63,727 bases of DNA, taken from JBBPZK01 sp965219175 (GTDB lineage Bacteria > Actinomycetota > Rubrobacteria > Rubrobacterales > Rubrobacteraceae). Where the stretch lies: assembly GCA_965219175.1 (NCBI GenBank), contig CBDCNI010000005.1, positions 1-63,727 on the forward strand, in the 5' to 3' direction. This document shows positions 25,281-33,976 of this stretch, one piece after another; the first letter of the stretch is position 1, and every line of letters begins with the position of its first letter. The position numbers and the translations under genes were made by a program. The notes beneath the pieces are model-generated. The model searched no databases and was not told where the DNA came from. It saw only the letters and a program-made list of their open reading frames with translations.

Positions 25281-25907
25281 CTACCTATACCGATGTTGCC
25301 AAGTGTCTAAGGGCAGATCGGTACGACGCGCGACATTCAGCTTCCTGAGAACGTTGTAGGCATGATTTCTAGCTGTTCGCGGGCTGATAGAGAGTTCATT
25401 GGCGATCTGAGCGTTGGTGTACCGTTTAAGCAGCAGGGCGAAAACTTCTCTTTCTCTTGGGGTCAAGGACATTTTACCTAAAGACGCTTCCCAAAAGCGG
25501 GATCCAGCTCCCTCTTCGTGACCAAAAATCCACAGCCCCCTGCCTACGTTAGCTGCTCTTACAGCTTCTACAAGTCTGGGTGTCTCCTCTGATTTATTAA
25601 CGTAGCTATTCGCTCCGTAGAGTTTGCAAAGAAATAGCGCTTCGTTTGAAACGCGGGTACCGTGAATCACCACCCCTGGAGGAGCGGGCAAGGACTTCAG
25701 ATTGTGACACAACTCGATCCCACCCTCCGGTCCCTCCAGTTCCAGTCCCAGCACAACGACGTCAGGCTTGTTGTCTCTCCTCGTCAAGCGCAACGCCTCA
25801 TCGCTCTCGCCGGCCTCAGAGATGGCATGCACATCTTCCTCAGATTCGAGAATTGTTCTTATTCCGACTCGAGTAGAAGGATGATCGTCAACCACAAGTA
25901 CCTTCAT
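25281..25907 (-). CDS. NarL/LuxR-type response regulator lacking the phospho-acceptor Asp
   Basis: A 208-aa regulator. The receiver domain starts MKVLVVDDHPSTRVGIRTIL with the acidic pair D7/D8 and keeps the Lys of YVNKSEE. The phosphorylation site reads VVVLGLEL, with Gly at position 54 where Asp is normal. The C-terminal HTH is LTPREREVFALLLKRYTNAQIANELSISPRTARNHAYNVLRKLNV. Ordinary phosphorylation control is therefore unlikely, and the receiver may act by ligand, dimer state or as a constitutive form. GGAGAG precedes the ATG at 25907. It lies in the same direction as the peptide operon and is a candidate pathway regulator. Confidence 0.85.
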   Translation of the reverse strand: MKVLVVDDHPSTRVGIRTILESEEDVHAISEAGESDEALRLTRRDNKPDVVVLGLELEGPEGGIELCHNLKSLPAPPGVVIHGTRVSNEALFLCKLYGANSYVNKSEETPRLVEAVRAANVGRGLWIFGHEEGAGSRFWEASLGKMSLTPREREVFALLLKRYTNAQIANELSISPRTARNHAYNVLRKLNVARRTDLPLDTWQHRYR

Positions 25908-26148
25908 TCTCTGAACTCTCCTGTGTACGCTAACCCTTTCTGAATGGACTTACCTCGAGGTGACAGACAATCTCTTCTTACATTCTCACAACCTCCTTCG
26001 TAGTGTCTCCGTATTGTGGTGGGCTCAAGTTCCATGGTGAGTAGCTCCATTGAGCTCTTGGAATTTACTCTTCTTTCTACGAGTTGAACTTCTTCTGTTT
26101 GTACAGTTTGCAGTTTCCTACATGCATGAGCCGGTCGCTACGGCCGAA

Positions 26149-26168
26149 CGACTAGTATTTATTAGTCG
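26149..26168. promoter_or_regulatory. Inverted repeat between the two regulator genes
   Basis: CGACTA and TAGTCG face each other across 8 A/T-rich bases. It lies in the 289-base gap between the PAS-LuxR stop and the response regulator start. It may be an operator or a weak terminator. A second small hairpin, CTAGC-TTC-GCTAG, lies closer to the PAS-LuxR stop. Confidence 0.35.
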
Positions 26169-26196
26169 CTTTGTGCTTACGGTGTTACTAGCTTCG

Positions 26197-27222
26197 CTAG
26201 CGTGATGGAGGGATGAGCCCGATCTTCATGGCCCTCGTGGCTGCCTGGCGGCGACCTTGGACTCCGAGCTTGACGAGGATGCGGTGGACGTAGAATTTGA
26301 TAGTGCCCTCGCTATAAGTGAGTCTCTGAGCAATTTGCTGGTCGGTATGCCAGTGCGCTACTAACTCTAGAACTTCTATCTCCCGATCCGTCAAGGGGTC
26401 GGGTACAAGTTCCGCGAGCTTGCGGGGCGTAATATCTTCCGCTACACAGATGAGAAAGCTCGGATCTACAGAGTGCTCGCGTATCAGCGAGACTGAGAGG
26501 TTGACCCATATATGGGAGCCGTCTTTACGAGCATAACGCCTTTCCAGAGAGTAGGGACCGAGCTTTCCCGCCAGCATTCCTTGGACACGATCCATGCTGA
26601 CCTGCCGGTCCTCTTTAGGAGTGAGTTCTAGAAAGCTCATCCCGAGAATCTCCTCACGAGAGTAGCCGGAGATCTCGCAGAGCTTATCGTTCACTCTCAG
26701 CCATCGGCCACCAGGGGTGACGTGAGCTATTCCCACTCCCGCTGATTCGAAGGTCCTCCTGAAGATCTCCTCACTCCTGCTCAACTCCTCCTCCGCCCGC
26801 TTACGCTCAGTGATGTCGAGTAAAATCCCTTGCCAGACCACTTCAGCCCCGCCTCCTACCTCTACCCGCACGGCCTTGTCATGCACCCACACGATGCGGT
26901 CGTCGCGAGCGACGAGCCGGTACTCTTCATCGAAGGGTTCTCCAATGGTTCGTGCGTGATTCGCCTCGGCCAGCACGCGCTCGCGGTCTTCGGGATGGAG
27001 CAGCTTCACCCAGAGATCGGGATCATCCAACCACTCCTCCTGGGTATAACCGAGCATCCCTTCAACTTGCGGGCTCATGTACAGGGCGGAGCTTGCCTCG
27101 TCGTCGGCGTCAACGTAGACGACCGCCGGAATCTGCTCCACGAGCGCCTCGTACATCGCATTGGTCTCTTGGAGCTTCCAATGGAAAGCTCCATCTTGCA
27201 GATTGTCGTGTAGTTGACTCAT
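26197..27222 (-). CDS. PAS-PAS-LuxR transcriptional regulator
   Basis: A 341-aa protein. PAS domain 1 is at about residues 20-142 (VYVDADDEASSALYMSPQVEGMLGYTQEEW, ending LLDITERKRAEE). PAS domain 2 is at about 150-268 (RVNDKLCEISGYSREEILGMSFLELT, ending VAEDITPRKLAE). A LuxR HTH closes the protein (PLTDREIEVLELVAHWHTDQQIAQRLTYSEGTIKFYVHRIL). No kinase or transmembrane part is present, so it is a one-component sensor, for redox, small ligands or a flavin/haem cofactor. It is preceded by a putative cyclic-di-GMP riboswitch, so its own synthesis may follow that messenger. It is the outermost gene on the right of the peptide cluster. Confidence 0.88.
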   Translation of the reverse strand: MSQLHDNLQDGAFHWKLQETNAMYEALVEQIPAVVYVDADDEASSALYMSPQVEGMLGYTQEEWLDDPDLWVKLLHPEDRERVLAEANHARTIGEPFDEEYRLVARDDRIVWVHDKAVRVEVGGGAEVVWQGILLDITERKRAEEELSRSEEIFRRTFESAGVGIAHVTPGGRWLRVNDKLCEISGYSREEILGMSFLELTPKEDRQVSMDRVQGMLAGKLGPYSLERRYARKDGSHIWVNLSVSLIREHSVDPSFLICVAEDITPRKLAELVPDPLTDREIEVLELVAHWHTDQQIAQRLTYSEGTIKFYVHRILVKLGVQGRRQAATRAMKIGLIPPSR

Positions 27223-27240
27223 GACTCTCTCGCACCTACT

Positions 27241-27322
27241 CTCGGTAGCCCGGCCGCCTCTCCATGAAAAGAGGTCCGTGGTTTTGCGCTCACCCGCCTC
27301 ACGGCGGGGCTGCTTTTATCGA
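27241..27322 (-). promoter_or_regulatory. Putative class I cyclic-di-GMP (GEMM) riboswitch
   Basis: Read on the minus strand, the RNA has AAAAGCAGCCC, a CGCC-GUGA-GGCG hairpin capped by a GNRA tetraloop, then GAGCGCAAAACCACGGACCU, a CCUCU/AGAGG stem, and GGCGGCCGGGCUACCGA. This order and these motifs (GCAAACC-like strand, GNRA loop, ACGCAAAGCCACGG-like joint, GCCGGGUUACC-like end) are the GEMM-I consensus. The first strand reads GCAGC where GCAAA is usual. It ends 18 bases before the ATG of the PAS-LuxR gene. No T-run terminator is seen, so control is more likely at translation start. Confidence 0.75.
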
Positions 27323-27469
27323 GGTGCCTGTGAGAGTCTAATGTCCCGATTCTCAATGGAACCTTTGTATCCTACATAGCATGATAAACGAGTAGCAAAA
27401 CCAAGTCAAATACGACGAAAAGACACGCGATACCCACCCAACTTAGATTTCCGAGAACGGAAGTTAGAA

Positions 27470-28400
27470 ACTGTCCGAAAAGTGATTTTGAGGCAGTGAC
27501 TCGGTACCCTCCCGAGCATGAGAAGAGCATGCCAGACCGACCTATCCGACGCTGAGTGGACTTGCATAGAGCCTCACCTGCCTACGCCACAAACCGGCGG
27601 GCGTCCCCGAGTTCATCCTCTACGCGAGATCCTCGATGCCATCTTCTACATGGTCCGTAGTGGCGGTGCTTGGAGATTGTTGCCCCATGACTTCCCGCCT
27701 TGGAAAACCATTCACCATTACTTCAGGACTTGGCGCATGGACGGCACCTGGGAAAAGCTGCACGCTGCACTGCGAGAAAGAGCGCGCGTCCGCAACGGCA
27801 GGAACTCTCAGCCCAGCGCCGGTATGGTGGACTCTCAGTCGGTAAAGACCACCGGGGTTGGTGGCGAAGAGCGCGGCTACGACGGTGGGAAGAAGGTCAA
27901 GGGCCGAAAACGCCACCTGCTCGTGGACACCGAAGGTCTCGTTCTCAAGGCCAAAGTTCATAGCGCGAAGGTCATGGACCACAAGGGTATCAAACCGTTG
28001 CTGCAGTCGTTGCTGTCGAATGTGGAGTTCCCGAGATTGAAGCACCTGTAGCTGGATGCCGGCTATCAAGGAGAGGACAAGGGCAAAGATTGGGTAGAGA
28101 AAGCTCTGGGATGGACGGTGGAGATGATCAAGCGCCCGCGAAAGGTCGCCTCGAAAGAGACGCTCATGCTGTGGGCCGGTCGATGGCTGCACGAAGGTGT
28201 CGAGATGGACTGGGAGAAGCTCATTCCACCCAAGGGGTTCGTAAAGCTGCCCAGGCGCTGGGTGGTGGAGCGCTCTATCGCGTGGATTTGCCACAACCGC
28301 CGGATGAGCAAGGACTACGAGGGTCTGTGCTCGACCGGTGAAGCTTTCATCTACGCGGCGATGAGCCGGCTAATGCTCAAAAGGCTGGTCAGGGCATGAG
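27470..28400 (+). mobile_element. IS5-family element, inactive
   Basis: The transposase gene is near full length, and GAAACTGTCCGAAAAG (about 27470) looks like an IS5 left end. The right inverted repeat is not clear by eye. The gene carries one nonsense codon. Confidence 0.55.
27518..28399 (+). pseudogene. IS5-family transposase with one nonsense codon
   Basis: One frame runs from RRACQTDLSDAEWTCIEPHLP to LMLKRLVRA, about 293 codons, broken only by TAG at 28049-28051 (HL-stop-LDAGYQGEDKG). Catalytic regions are GMVDSQSVKTTG, LDAGYQG and VVERSIAWICHNRRMSKDYEG, so D, D and E are all kept. A single substitution (for example CAG or TGG to TAG) explains the stop. The loss therefore looks recent. 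Confidence 0.88.
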
Positions 28401-28454
28401 TACCCTGTCAAAAAACGGGTATGGAAACCGGCCTCCAAAAACGGCTTGTCTACG

Positions 28455-28504
28455 CGGTTTCTGATCCGGTTTGTAGCACTGTCAGTAAAGGTCCGGTTTC
28501 TGAT
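28455..28504. repeat. Direct repeats upstream of a serine recombinase, possible recombination site
   Basis: CGGTTTCTGAT occurs at 28455-28465 and again at 28494-28504, with related CCGGTTT and AAACCGG pieces around 28430-28470 and at 29150-29175. The spacing and position, just before the recombinase gene, are like a res or crossover site. No function is shown. Confidence 0.4.
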
Positions 28505-28544
28505 ACCGTGTTCCGGAGGAAGGATTACTTGGAGAGGATGTAGG

Positions 28545-29171
28545 ATGGGCGTGGCGGAGAAGTCTCAAAGAGTTGCGATCTACCTGCGAGTGAGCACTGA
28601 CGACCAGCACTCAGAGAACCAACTCCTTCAGCTCCGGGAGTTCTGCGAGAGCTGGGAGGGCCACGAGCTGGTGGGCGAGTACGTCGATAAGGAGTCGGGT
28701 ACCAGGGGCCGTAGGGAGCGAAAGGACTTCGACCGGATGTTCTCAGAAGCCGCCAGACGACGATTCGACGTGTTGCTGTTCTGGGCGCTGGACCGCTTCA
28801 GTAGAGAGGGCATCCGCAAGACCATAGCCTACCTCCAGCGCCTGGACGACTGCGGAGTGGCGTTCAAGAGCTACACCGAGCCATTCCTGGATACTGACAA
28901 CGAGTTGATCGCCCATATCGTATTGGGAGTAAGCAGCTACTATGCTCAGCAGGAGGCCTTGAGGATCTCCGACCGCACCAAGGCGGGGCTTGAGCGGGCG
29001 AGGAAGAACGGCAAGGTCTTAGGTCGGCCGGACGGATTCGAGAAGTGGGCTCCGGTCTTGGCCGGTATGAAGGAGCAAGGTTTCTCGCAGGGTGCGATGA
29101 GCCGGGAGACGGGACTCTCCTACAACACCGTCAAGAAGTACCTGAGGCGGACGGAAACGGAACCGGTATGA
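28545..29171 (+). CDS. Small serine recombinase (resolvase/invertase type)
   Basis: About 208 aa. The N-terminal catalytic domain has VAIYLRVSTDDQHSENQLLQL, with the nucleophile Ser in RVSTDDQ, and LLFWALDRFSREG, the second active-site Arg segment. A long helix then leads to a C-terminal HTH (MSRETGLSYNTVKKYLRR). The ATG at 28545 follows GGAGAGG; an upstream in-frame start would lack a ribosome site. The likely role is resolution or inversion of an element. The repeats just upstream are candidate sites. Confidence 0.88.
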   Translation: MGVAEKSQRVAIYLRVSTDDQHSENQLLQLREFCESWEGHELVGEYVDKESGTRGRRERKDFDRMFSEAARRRFDVLLFWALDRFSREGIRKTIAYLQRLDDCGVAFKSYTEPFLDTDNELIAHIVLGVSSYYAQQEALRISDRTKAGLERARKNGKVLGRPDGFEKWAPVLAGMKEQGFSQGAMSRETGLSYNTVKKYLRRTETEPV

Positions 29172-29211
29172 TGAACCGGCAAAAGCGGCAGGGAAAAAGG
29201 TGGTGTGATCG

Positions 29212-29469
29212 ATGGACGAACAAGCGCACGAGGATGCTCGGAAGCTGGAGGAGAAGGCAGAGGAATTGCGGCGGCAAGCCGACCGGCTCGCGGAGATGGT
29301 CGAGGCGCTAAACGAGACGATGGGCAGGACCTTTCTAAAGAGTTGGTTGTACGCGGTCGCCAACTTGACGGCGGTGCTGCCGATCGCCGTGTTTGGATCC
29401 TACCTCGGTTTCAGGATGGCCTTCCGGCGGATTTCGCGAGAAGGAAAACGTCTCCCTTTCCGTCGCTGA
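29212..29469 (+). CDS. Small coiled-coil membrane protein
   Basis: 85 aa. Residues 3-40 form a charged coiled coil (EDARKLEEKAEELRRQADRLAEMV), followed by a single membrane span WLYAVANLTAVLPIAVFGSYLGF and a basic tail. It starts 40 bases after the recombinase stop, so the two may share a message. No family is recognised. The basic tail suggests a cytoplasmic C-terminus. Confidence 0.6.
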   Translation: MDEQAHEDARKLEEKAEELRRQADRLAEMVEALNETMGRTFLKSWLYAVANLTAVLPIAVFGSYLGFRMAFRRISREGKRLPFRR

Positions 29470-29744
29470 AGCCTCTAATCGCTCTTTTTAAGACAGTCTC
29501 TCTCGGATATTCACGTTTCCGTATGAAAATGGGGCTTTTGGAGCGGTTCGATAGGTCTATGGACTTCCCGGAAGCTCTCAAGATATAGTTCACGAATAGA
29601 AACTCGCGAAATTAGACACTCTGGTTACTTGTTCTTGTGCTGGCTCGTAACTCCGACCGTATAGTTATTCGTTGTTTCTGCATATTTCTGGGCTAAATTA
29701 TGGCGTGGAATTTCCAGATTGGTTTCTGCCAAGTCCGGCTCCGC

Positions 29745-31151
29745 CTATGCGTTGTGCGATTGTTGGCTAGGTTTCATCGCCTCGCCGGGACCGTCCGAGC
29801 CGGCTGGGTACTCGAGGAGCGGAACCAGACCCTTCTCCCAGGCGTCCAGGATCGGCTCGGCTACTCGCCACGACTCCTCGGCTTCGTCGGCCCGAATGAA
29901 GAGGGTGGTGTTGCCCTCCAGCAGGTCCAGGAAGAGGCGCTCGTAGGCCGCGAAGAAGTCCTGCGGGGCGAAGTCCGCGCCTAGCTCCATGCTCTCCAGA
30001 TCAAAGGGGTTGTAAGGGCCATTCACGTTCAGGTTCAGGGTCACCCTGTCCGGTCCCAGCCCGACGCGTAGCACGTTGGGCGTCGGATCCTCCGCCCGAT
30101 GAAAGGCGCGATGGGGCATCGGTTTGAAGTGGACCGAGATCTCACCCCGGAAGCGGCTCAAGGCTTTGCCGCCGCGCAGCATGAAAGGCACCCCGGCCCA
30201 GCGCAGGTTGTCGATCATGAGCGTAACCTGGGCGAACGTCTCGGTCTGCCGGTTCGGGTCCACGCCGTCTTCCTCGGTGTAGGCCGGGATGTTCCTGTCC
30301 TCGATCTTGCCTGCCCCGTAGCGGGCGCGTACGGTGTGGGTCTTCGCCTCCTCGGGAGAGAGACGCCGGATGGCTCGAAGGAGGTCCAGTTTGCGGTCGC
30401 GCAGGTTGCGGCGGTGGAGGGCGGTGGGCGGCTCCATGGCGGTCAGGCACAAAAGCTGGAGGAGGTGGCTCTGGATCAGGTCCTTGAACGCCCCCGCGTT
30501 GTCGAAGTATCCGGCCCTGCCCTCCAACGCCAGCATCTCCTCCCACACGATCTCCACGCGCTCTATGTAGTTGCGGTCCCACAGCGGCTCCAGGATGCTG
30601 TTGGCGAAACGCAGGCCCATGATCGTGGGGAACGGCTGCCAGGCGAGAAAGTGGTCGATGCGGAAGATGTCCTTCTCCGGCATGAACTCGTGCAACAGCC
30701 GGTTGAGGCTCCGGGCCGACTCGAGGTCTACCCCGAACGGCTTCTCGATGGCGATCCGACTCCCCTCCGGCAGGTCCGCCTGCTTGAGGGCTTCGAGCGT
30801 CTGGGCGAAGACCGCTGGCGGCAAGGCCAGGTAGGCCAGGATCGGCTCCGTCAGGGGCTCCAGGGCCGAGATTACGCTCTTGCCATCGGTCACGTCGGCC
30901 TGACGGTACTCCAGGACTTCGGTGACCATCCTCGCGCGGGCGTCGGCGGAGATGTCGCCGGCATGGCGCTCGAGGTTGTCGAGCACCAGGCGACGGAAGC
31001 CGTTCTTGTTGTTCTCCCACTCCCGGCGGTCCACCCCGGTGATCTTGATCCCATCCGGCAACTTGCCCGCCTCATAAAGCTTCGCCAACGCGGGCATCAA
31101 GTACCGGGCCGCGAGGTCCCCCGTGGCCCCGAAGATGACTATGCGCTTCAC
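29745..31151 (-). CDS. zwf: Glucose-6-phosphate dehydrogenase homologue
   Basis: A 468-aa homologue of Zwf, which oxidises glucose-6-phosphate to 6-phosphogluconolactone. The NAD(P) site is FGATGDLAARYLMPAL (residues 7-22), the substrate Lys is in IEKPFG (K137), and the catalytic His is H167 in RIDHF. The usual active-site text RIDHYLGK is changed to RIDHFLAWQ, so the Gly-Lys pair after the His motif is lost. The C-terminal G6PDH domain is otherwise complete. The GTG start at 31151 has GAGGGGAG upstream. The change could alter substrate choice, so a related sugar phosphate is possible. It lies upstream of nothing recognisable on its strand and downstream of a sugar porter. Confidence 0.85.
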   Translation of the reverse strand: MKRIVIFGATGDLAARYLMPALAKLYEAGKLPDGIKITGVDRREWENNKNGFRRLVLDNLERHAGDISADARARMVTEVLEYRQADVTDGKSVISALEPLTEPILAYLALPPAVFAQTLEALKQADLPEGSRIAIEKPFGVDLESARSLNRLLHEFMPEKDIFRIDHFLAWQPFPTIMGLRFANSILEPLWDRNYIERVEIVWEEMLALEGRAGYFDNAGAFKDLIQSHLLQLLCLTAMEPPTALHRRNLRDRKLDLLRAIRRLSPEEAKTHTVRARYGAGKIEDRNIPAYTEEDGVDPNRQTETFAQVTLMIDNLRWAGVPFMLRGGKALSRFRGEISVHFKPMPHRAFHRAEDPTPNVLRVGLGPDRVTLNLNVNGPYNPFDLESMELGADFAPQDFFAAYERLFLDLLEGNTTLFIRADEAEESWRVAEPILDAWEKGLVPLLEYPAGSDGPGEAMKPSQQSHNA

Positions 31152-31316
31152 CAGGAACTCCCCTCTCTCGCCGGAGCCGACCTCATCGCCGGACTTCTAC
31201 TCGTTCAGGAGCTTGCCATCCGGAGAGACCACCGCAGTGGTGGATCCTGGTCCCTCCCACGTCCACCACCATGGTGTTCTCATGGTCCCGTTAGCATGGC
31301 TGCCATGGATCCTCCG

Positions 31317-32696
31317 CTAGCTGACCGTCACGCCCTCTCTAAGATCGGACTCTATCTCTTCCAGGCTGCGGCCACGGGTCTCGGGCACCACGAAGTAGAT
31401 GAAGATCCCGGCCAACACGCAGATGCCCGCCAGTATCCAGAACACGGCGGTCGTTCCTATGAGCGCTACGAGCGGCAGGAACGCCTGGGCCACCACGAAG
31501 TTGGCCCCCCAGTTACTTAAAGAAGACAATCCCGTGCCGGCGCCGCGCGCCTTGACCGGGAAGATCTCCGGCAGCATTACCCACAGCAGGGGGCCGAAGC
31601 TCACCGCGAAAGACGCCACGTACAACATCAACCCTATCAGGGTCACCCAGGAAATGGCCCCCGAGAGACCGGGTATCAGGAATGCTCCCCCGATGATTAC
31701 CAGCGAGATCACCATGCCGACGAGGCCTACCATGAGCAGCGGCTTTCGCCCGACCCGGTCTACTATGAGGATGGCGACGACGGTCATAACCACGTTTACT
31801 ATCCCGATGCCGATGGTCGAGAGGATAGAAGCAGAGCTACCAAGGCCGGTTGACTTGATGATGGTCGGCGCGTAGTAGATGACGGTGTTGATCCCCACGA
31901 ACTGCTGGAAGACGGCAAGCCCTATGCCGACCACGATCATCGGCCTGACCCACGGCGCGAACAGTTCTCCGTAGCCGACCTGCTCTTCTTCCTCCTGCTC
32001 GACTTCACGGATCTCGCTAATCTCGCTATCCGCCTCGTCCTCGGAGCGGCTGCGGATGAGTACCTGACGCGCCTCCTCTTCCCGGTTCTTGCTGACGAGC
32101 CAGCGAGGAGTCTCCGGTAGGAAATACATGCCTACAAACAGAACCGCCGCCGGGACAAAGGCGAGCCCGAGCGGCCAGCGCCAGTCCTCGGCGGCGGCGA
32201 AGGCTCCGTTGACCAGGTAAGCGAGAAGAATTCCAAGCGTGATGGCGAGCTGAAAGAGCGAGGAGAGTGAGCCGCGAACGTCGGTCGGGGCGGACTCCGA
32301 GATGTAGGACGGCACTAGAGCAGAGGCGGCGCCCACGCCAAGCCCGAGCACGAAGCGGAAGACGAGCAGTACCCACACGCTAGGAGAGAGACCGGCCCCG
32401 ATTGCTCCGATAGCGAAGATGATGGCCGCGCCGAGGATGATCGTACGCCGCCCCAGCCGGTCGGAGAGCGCCCCGCTCACCCCAGCCCCAACCATCGCCC
32501 CGAGTAGCAGCGAACTTACGATGAACCCCTCCACGAATGGGTTGAGATCAAAGTCCTGCTTGATAAAGAGAAGGGCACCGGAGATGACACCGGTATCGTA
32601 ACCGAAGAGCAAACCTCCCAACGCGGCGACCGAAGCGACCACGTAAACGAACCGCCTGTTGCCGCCAGAACTCCCCGAAGAAGCTTCCTCAGCCAC
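31317..32696 (-). CDS. Sugar porter of the major facilitator superfamily
   Basis: A 459-aa transporter with 12 predicted membrane spans. Sugar-porter signatures are GYDTGVISGALLFIKQDF in span 1, DRLGRRTIILG after span 2, PETPRWLVSKNREEEA before the central loop, QQFVGINTVIYYAPTI in span 7, DRVGRKPLL, and the final PETRGRSLEEIE. It is close to the XylE/GalP/AraE type of proton-sugar symporters. The GTG at 32696 follows GAGGAGAA. It is co-oriented with the Zwf homologue 165 bases downstream, so uptake and oxidation of one sugar may be linked. Confidence 0.92.
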   Translation of the reverse strand: MAEEASSGSSGGNRRFVYVVASVAALGGLLFGYDTGVISGALLFIKQDFDLNPFVEGFIVSSLLLGAMVGAGVSGALSDRLGRRTIILGAAIIFAIGAIGAGLSPSVWVLLVFRFVLGLGVGAASALVPSYISESAPTDVRGSLSSLFQLAITLGILLAYLVNGAFAAAEDWRWPLGLAFVPAAVLFVGMYFLPETPRWLVSKNREEEARQVLIRSRSEDEADSEISEIREVEQEEEEQVGYGELFAPWVRPMIVVGIGLAVFQQFVGINTVIYYAPTIIKSTGLGSSASILSTIGIGIVNVVMTVVAILIVDRVGRKPLLMVGLVGMVISLVIIGGAFLIPGLSGAISWVTLIGLMLYVASFAVSFGPLLWVMLPEIFPVKARGAGTGLSSLSNWGANFVVAQAFLPLVALIGTTAVFWILAGICVLAGIFIYFVVPETRGRSLEEIESDLREGVTVS

Positions 32697-32834
32697 GGTC
32701 TATTCTCCTCTCGATCTTTCCACCTAAGTGCAGATTACTACAAACCGTGCCAGGAGACACTCACCTGGCCCACGAGTGGCCGAATAGGCTCCACTGACGG
32801 TCTTGAACCACATCCTTCGCTGCCGAAGTCCCAC

Positions 32835-33976
32835 TCAGCCGACCGGACCTGGGCCGGGCTCTTCTTCGAGTTCCTCCAGGGCGGAAGAAGGGTCCATGCC
32901 GGTACCCATCAGGAGATCTACAGAGGTGGACCGGATCTGGCCCACGAGCACGCTGGTTGCCAAATCCCGGTGACGTTTGAGTACCTCGGTGGCTTTCTTT
33001 GAGGCGCCGAGTGCAAAACGGCGCGCTTCCCTGGACCCGCCGGGCTTCTCGAGATAAGCGGCGAAAGCCTCCACGGCCCTGGCGAGGTCGAGCACGGCCC
33101 CTGACAACGATCCGAGGGCGGGGCTGCCACGCCGTACCGCGCTCGTGGAGGCCCGTGCCACGCTCCGCACGTTGCGGACGGTCAGGTCGATACGCATCTC
33201 CGCGGCAGCGTAGGCTTTGAGGTGTCCGAGAGCCCTGTGCCTGGGCGGCGAGAACCGCGCCGTCTCGTGGCCGGCGGCGAGAACCGCGCCGTCTCGTGGC
33301 CGGCGGCGAGGTCCTCCCGAAAGCCGCTCACCCGCTCGTCTATCGCCCGGGCCTTCAAGAGCGCGCGTTCGGCCCGGTCGAGGTCTTCGCTTTCGAGCGC
33401 GGCGGCCACCTCCTCCAGCGTGGCGGACAGTTCGTCAAAGAGCCGGCGCGCCGCCCGCTCCACCATGCGTTCGGGGTTTGCGGGGAACAGGTAGTTGACC
33501 GCCAGGGCGACGGCGCTGCCGATCAACGCGGCGAGAAAACGGCCCGGTGTGAAGCCGGCGTCCGGAGGCTGTAGGACAACCACTAGTAGCGCTGAGATCG
33601 CGGCCTGGTTCACCAGTAGAATTCCCCCGCCGAAGAAAACCGCAACCGACATCGCCAGGACGACGACGAGCGCGACCTGCAAAACTCCCGTGCCGATGGC
33701 GAGTACCAGCAGGTCGGCCACCACGATCCCCAGGGCGACCCCGAGAGCGACCTCGAAGGCGCGCCGCCCGCGTTGGCCGAAGGTTACGCTCAACGTGACC
33801 ACCGCCGCCACCGGGGCGAAGAAGGGCTGCTCCTGCCGGATCAGTATCTCCGCCAGGAAGTAGGCGATGCCGGCGGCGACGGCGGTCTGGAGCGTCGCCC
33901 AGCCACCCCGCCGCAGCCTCTCGGTTCCTTCGAGGAGCCGGCGATGAAGTACGTGGAGTGAGGGTGATTCTCTCAA
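32835..33976 (-). pseudogene. FUSC/aromatic acid exporter-like membrane protein, broken by a duplication
   Basis: The first 230 codons (33976 leftward) encode a FUSC/ArAE-type protein with membrane segments such as LQTAVAAGIAYFLAEILI and AALIGSAVALAVNYLFPANPERMVERAARRL. At about 33250-33307 a 29-bp unit occurs twice in tandem. Because 29 is not a multiple of three, the frame is lost. With one copy removed, the reading continues FSPPRHRALGHLKAYAAAEMRIDLTVRNVRSVARAS, and the C-terminal helical part (to 32835) is restored. The gene is therefore a very recent pseudogene, or phase-variable if the duplication can collapse. Confidence 0.85.
33250..33307. repeat. 29-bp perfect tandem duplication
   Basis: Two identical 29-bp units, 33250-33278 and 33279-33307, each starting GAGAACCGCGCC and ending GCCGGCGGC. 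Flanking text (CCGGCGGCGAG) gives short homology that could have seeded the slip. Confidence 0.9.

Noticed and set aside
30099..31520. A 473-codon open frame opposite the Zwf gene
   Set aside because: It is the antisense shadow of a conserved high-GC gene and shows no motifs.
33217..33574. Plus-strand frames across the 29-bp duplication
   Set aside because: They are opposite-strand shadows of the broken exporter gene.
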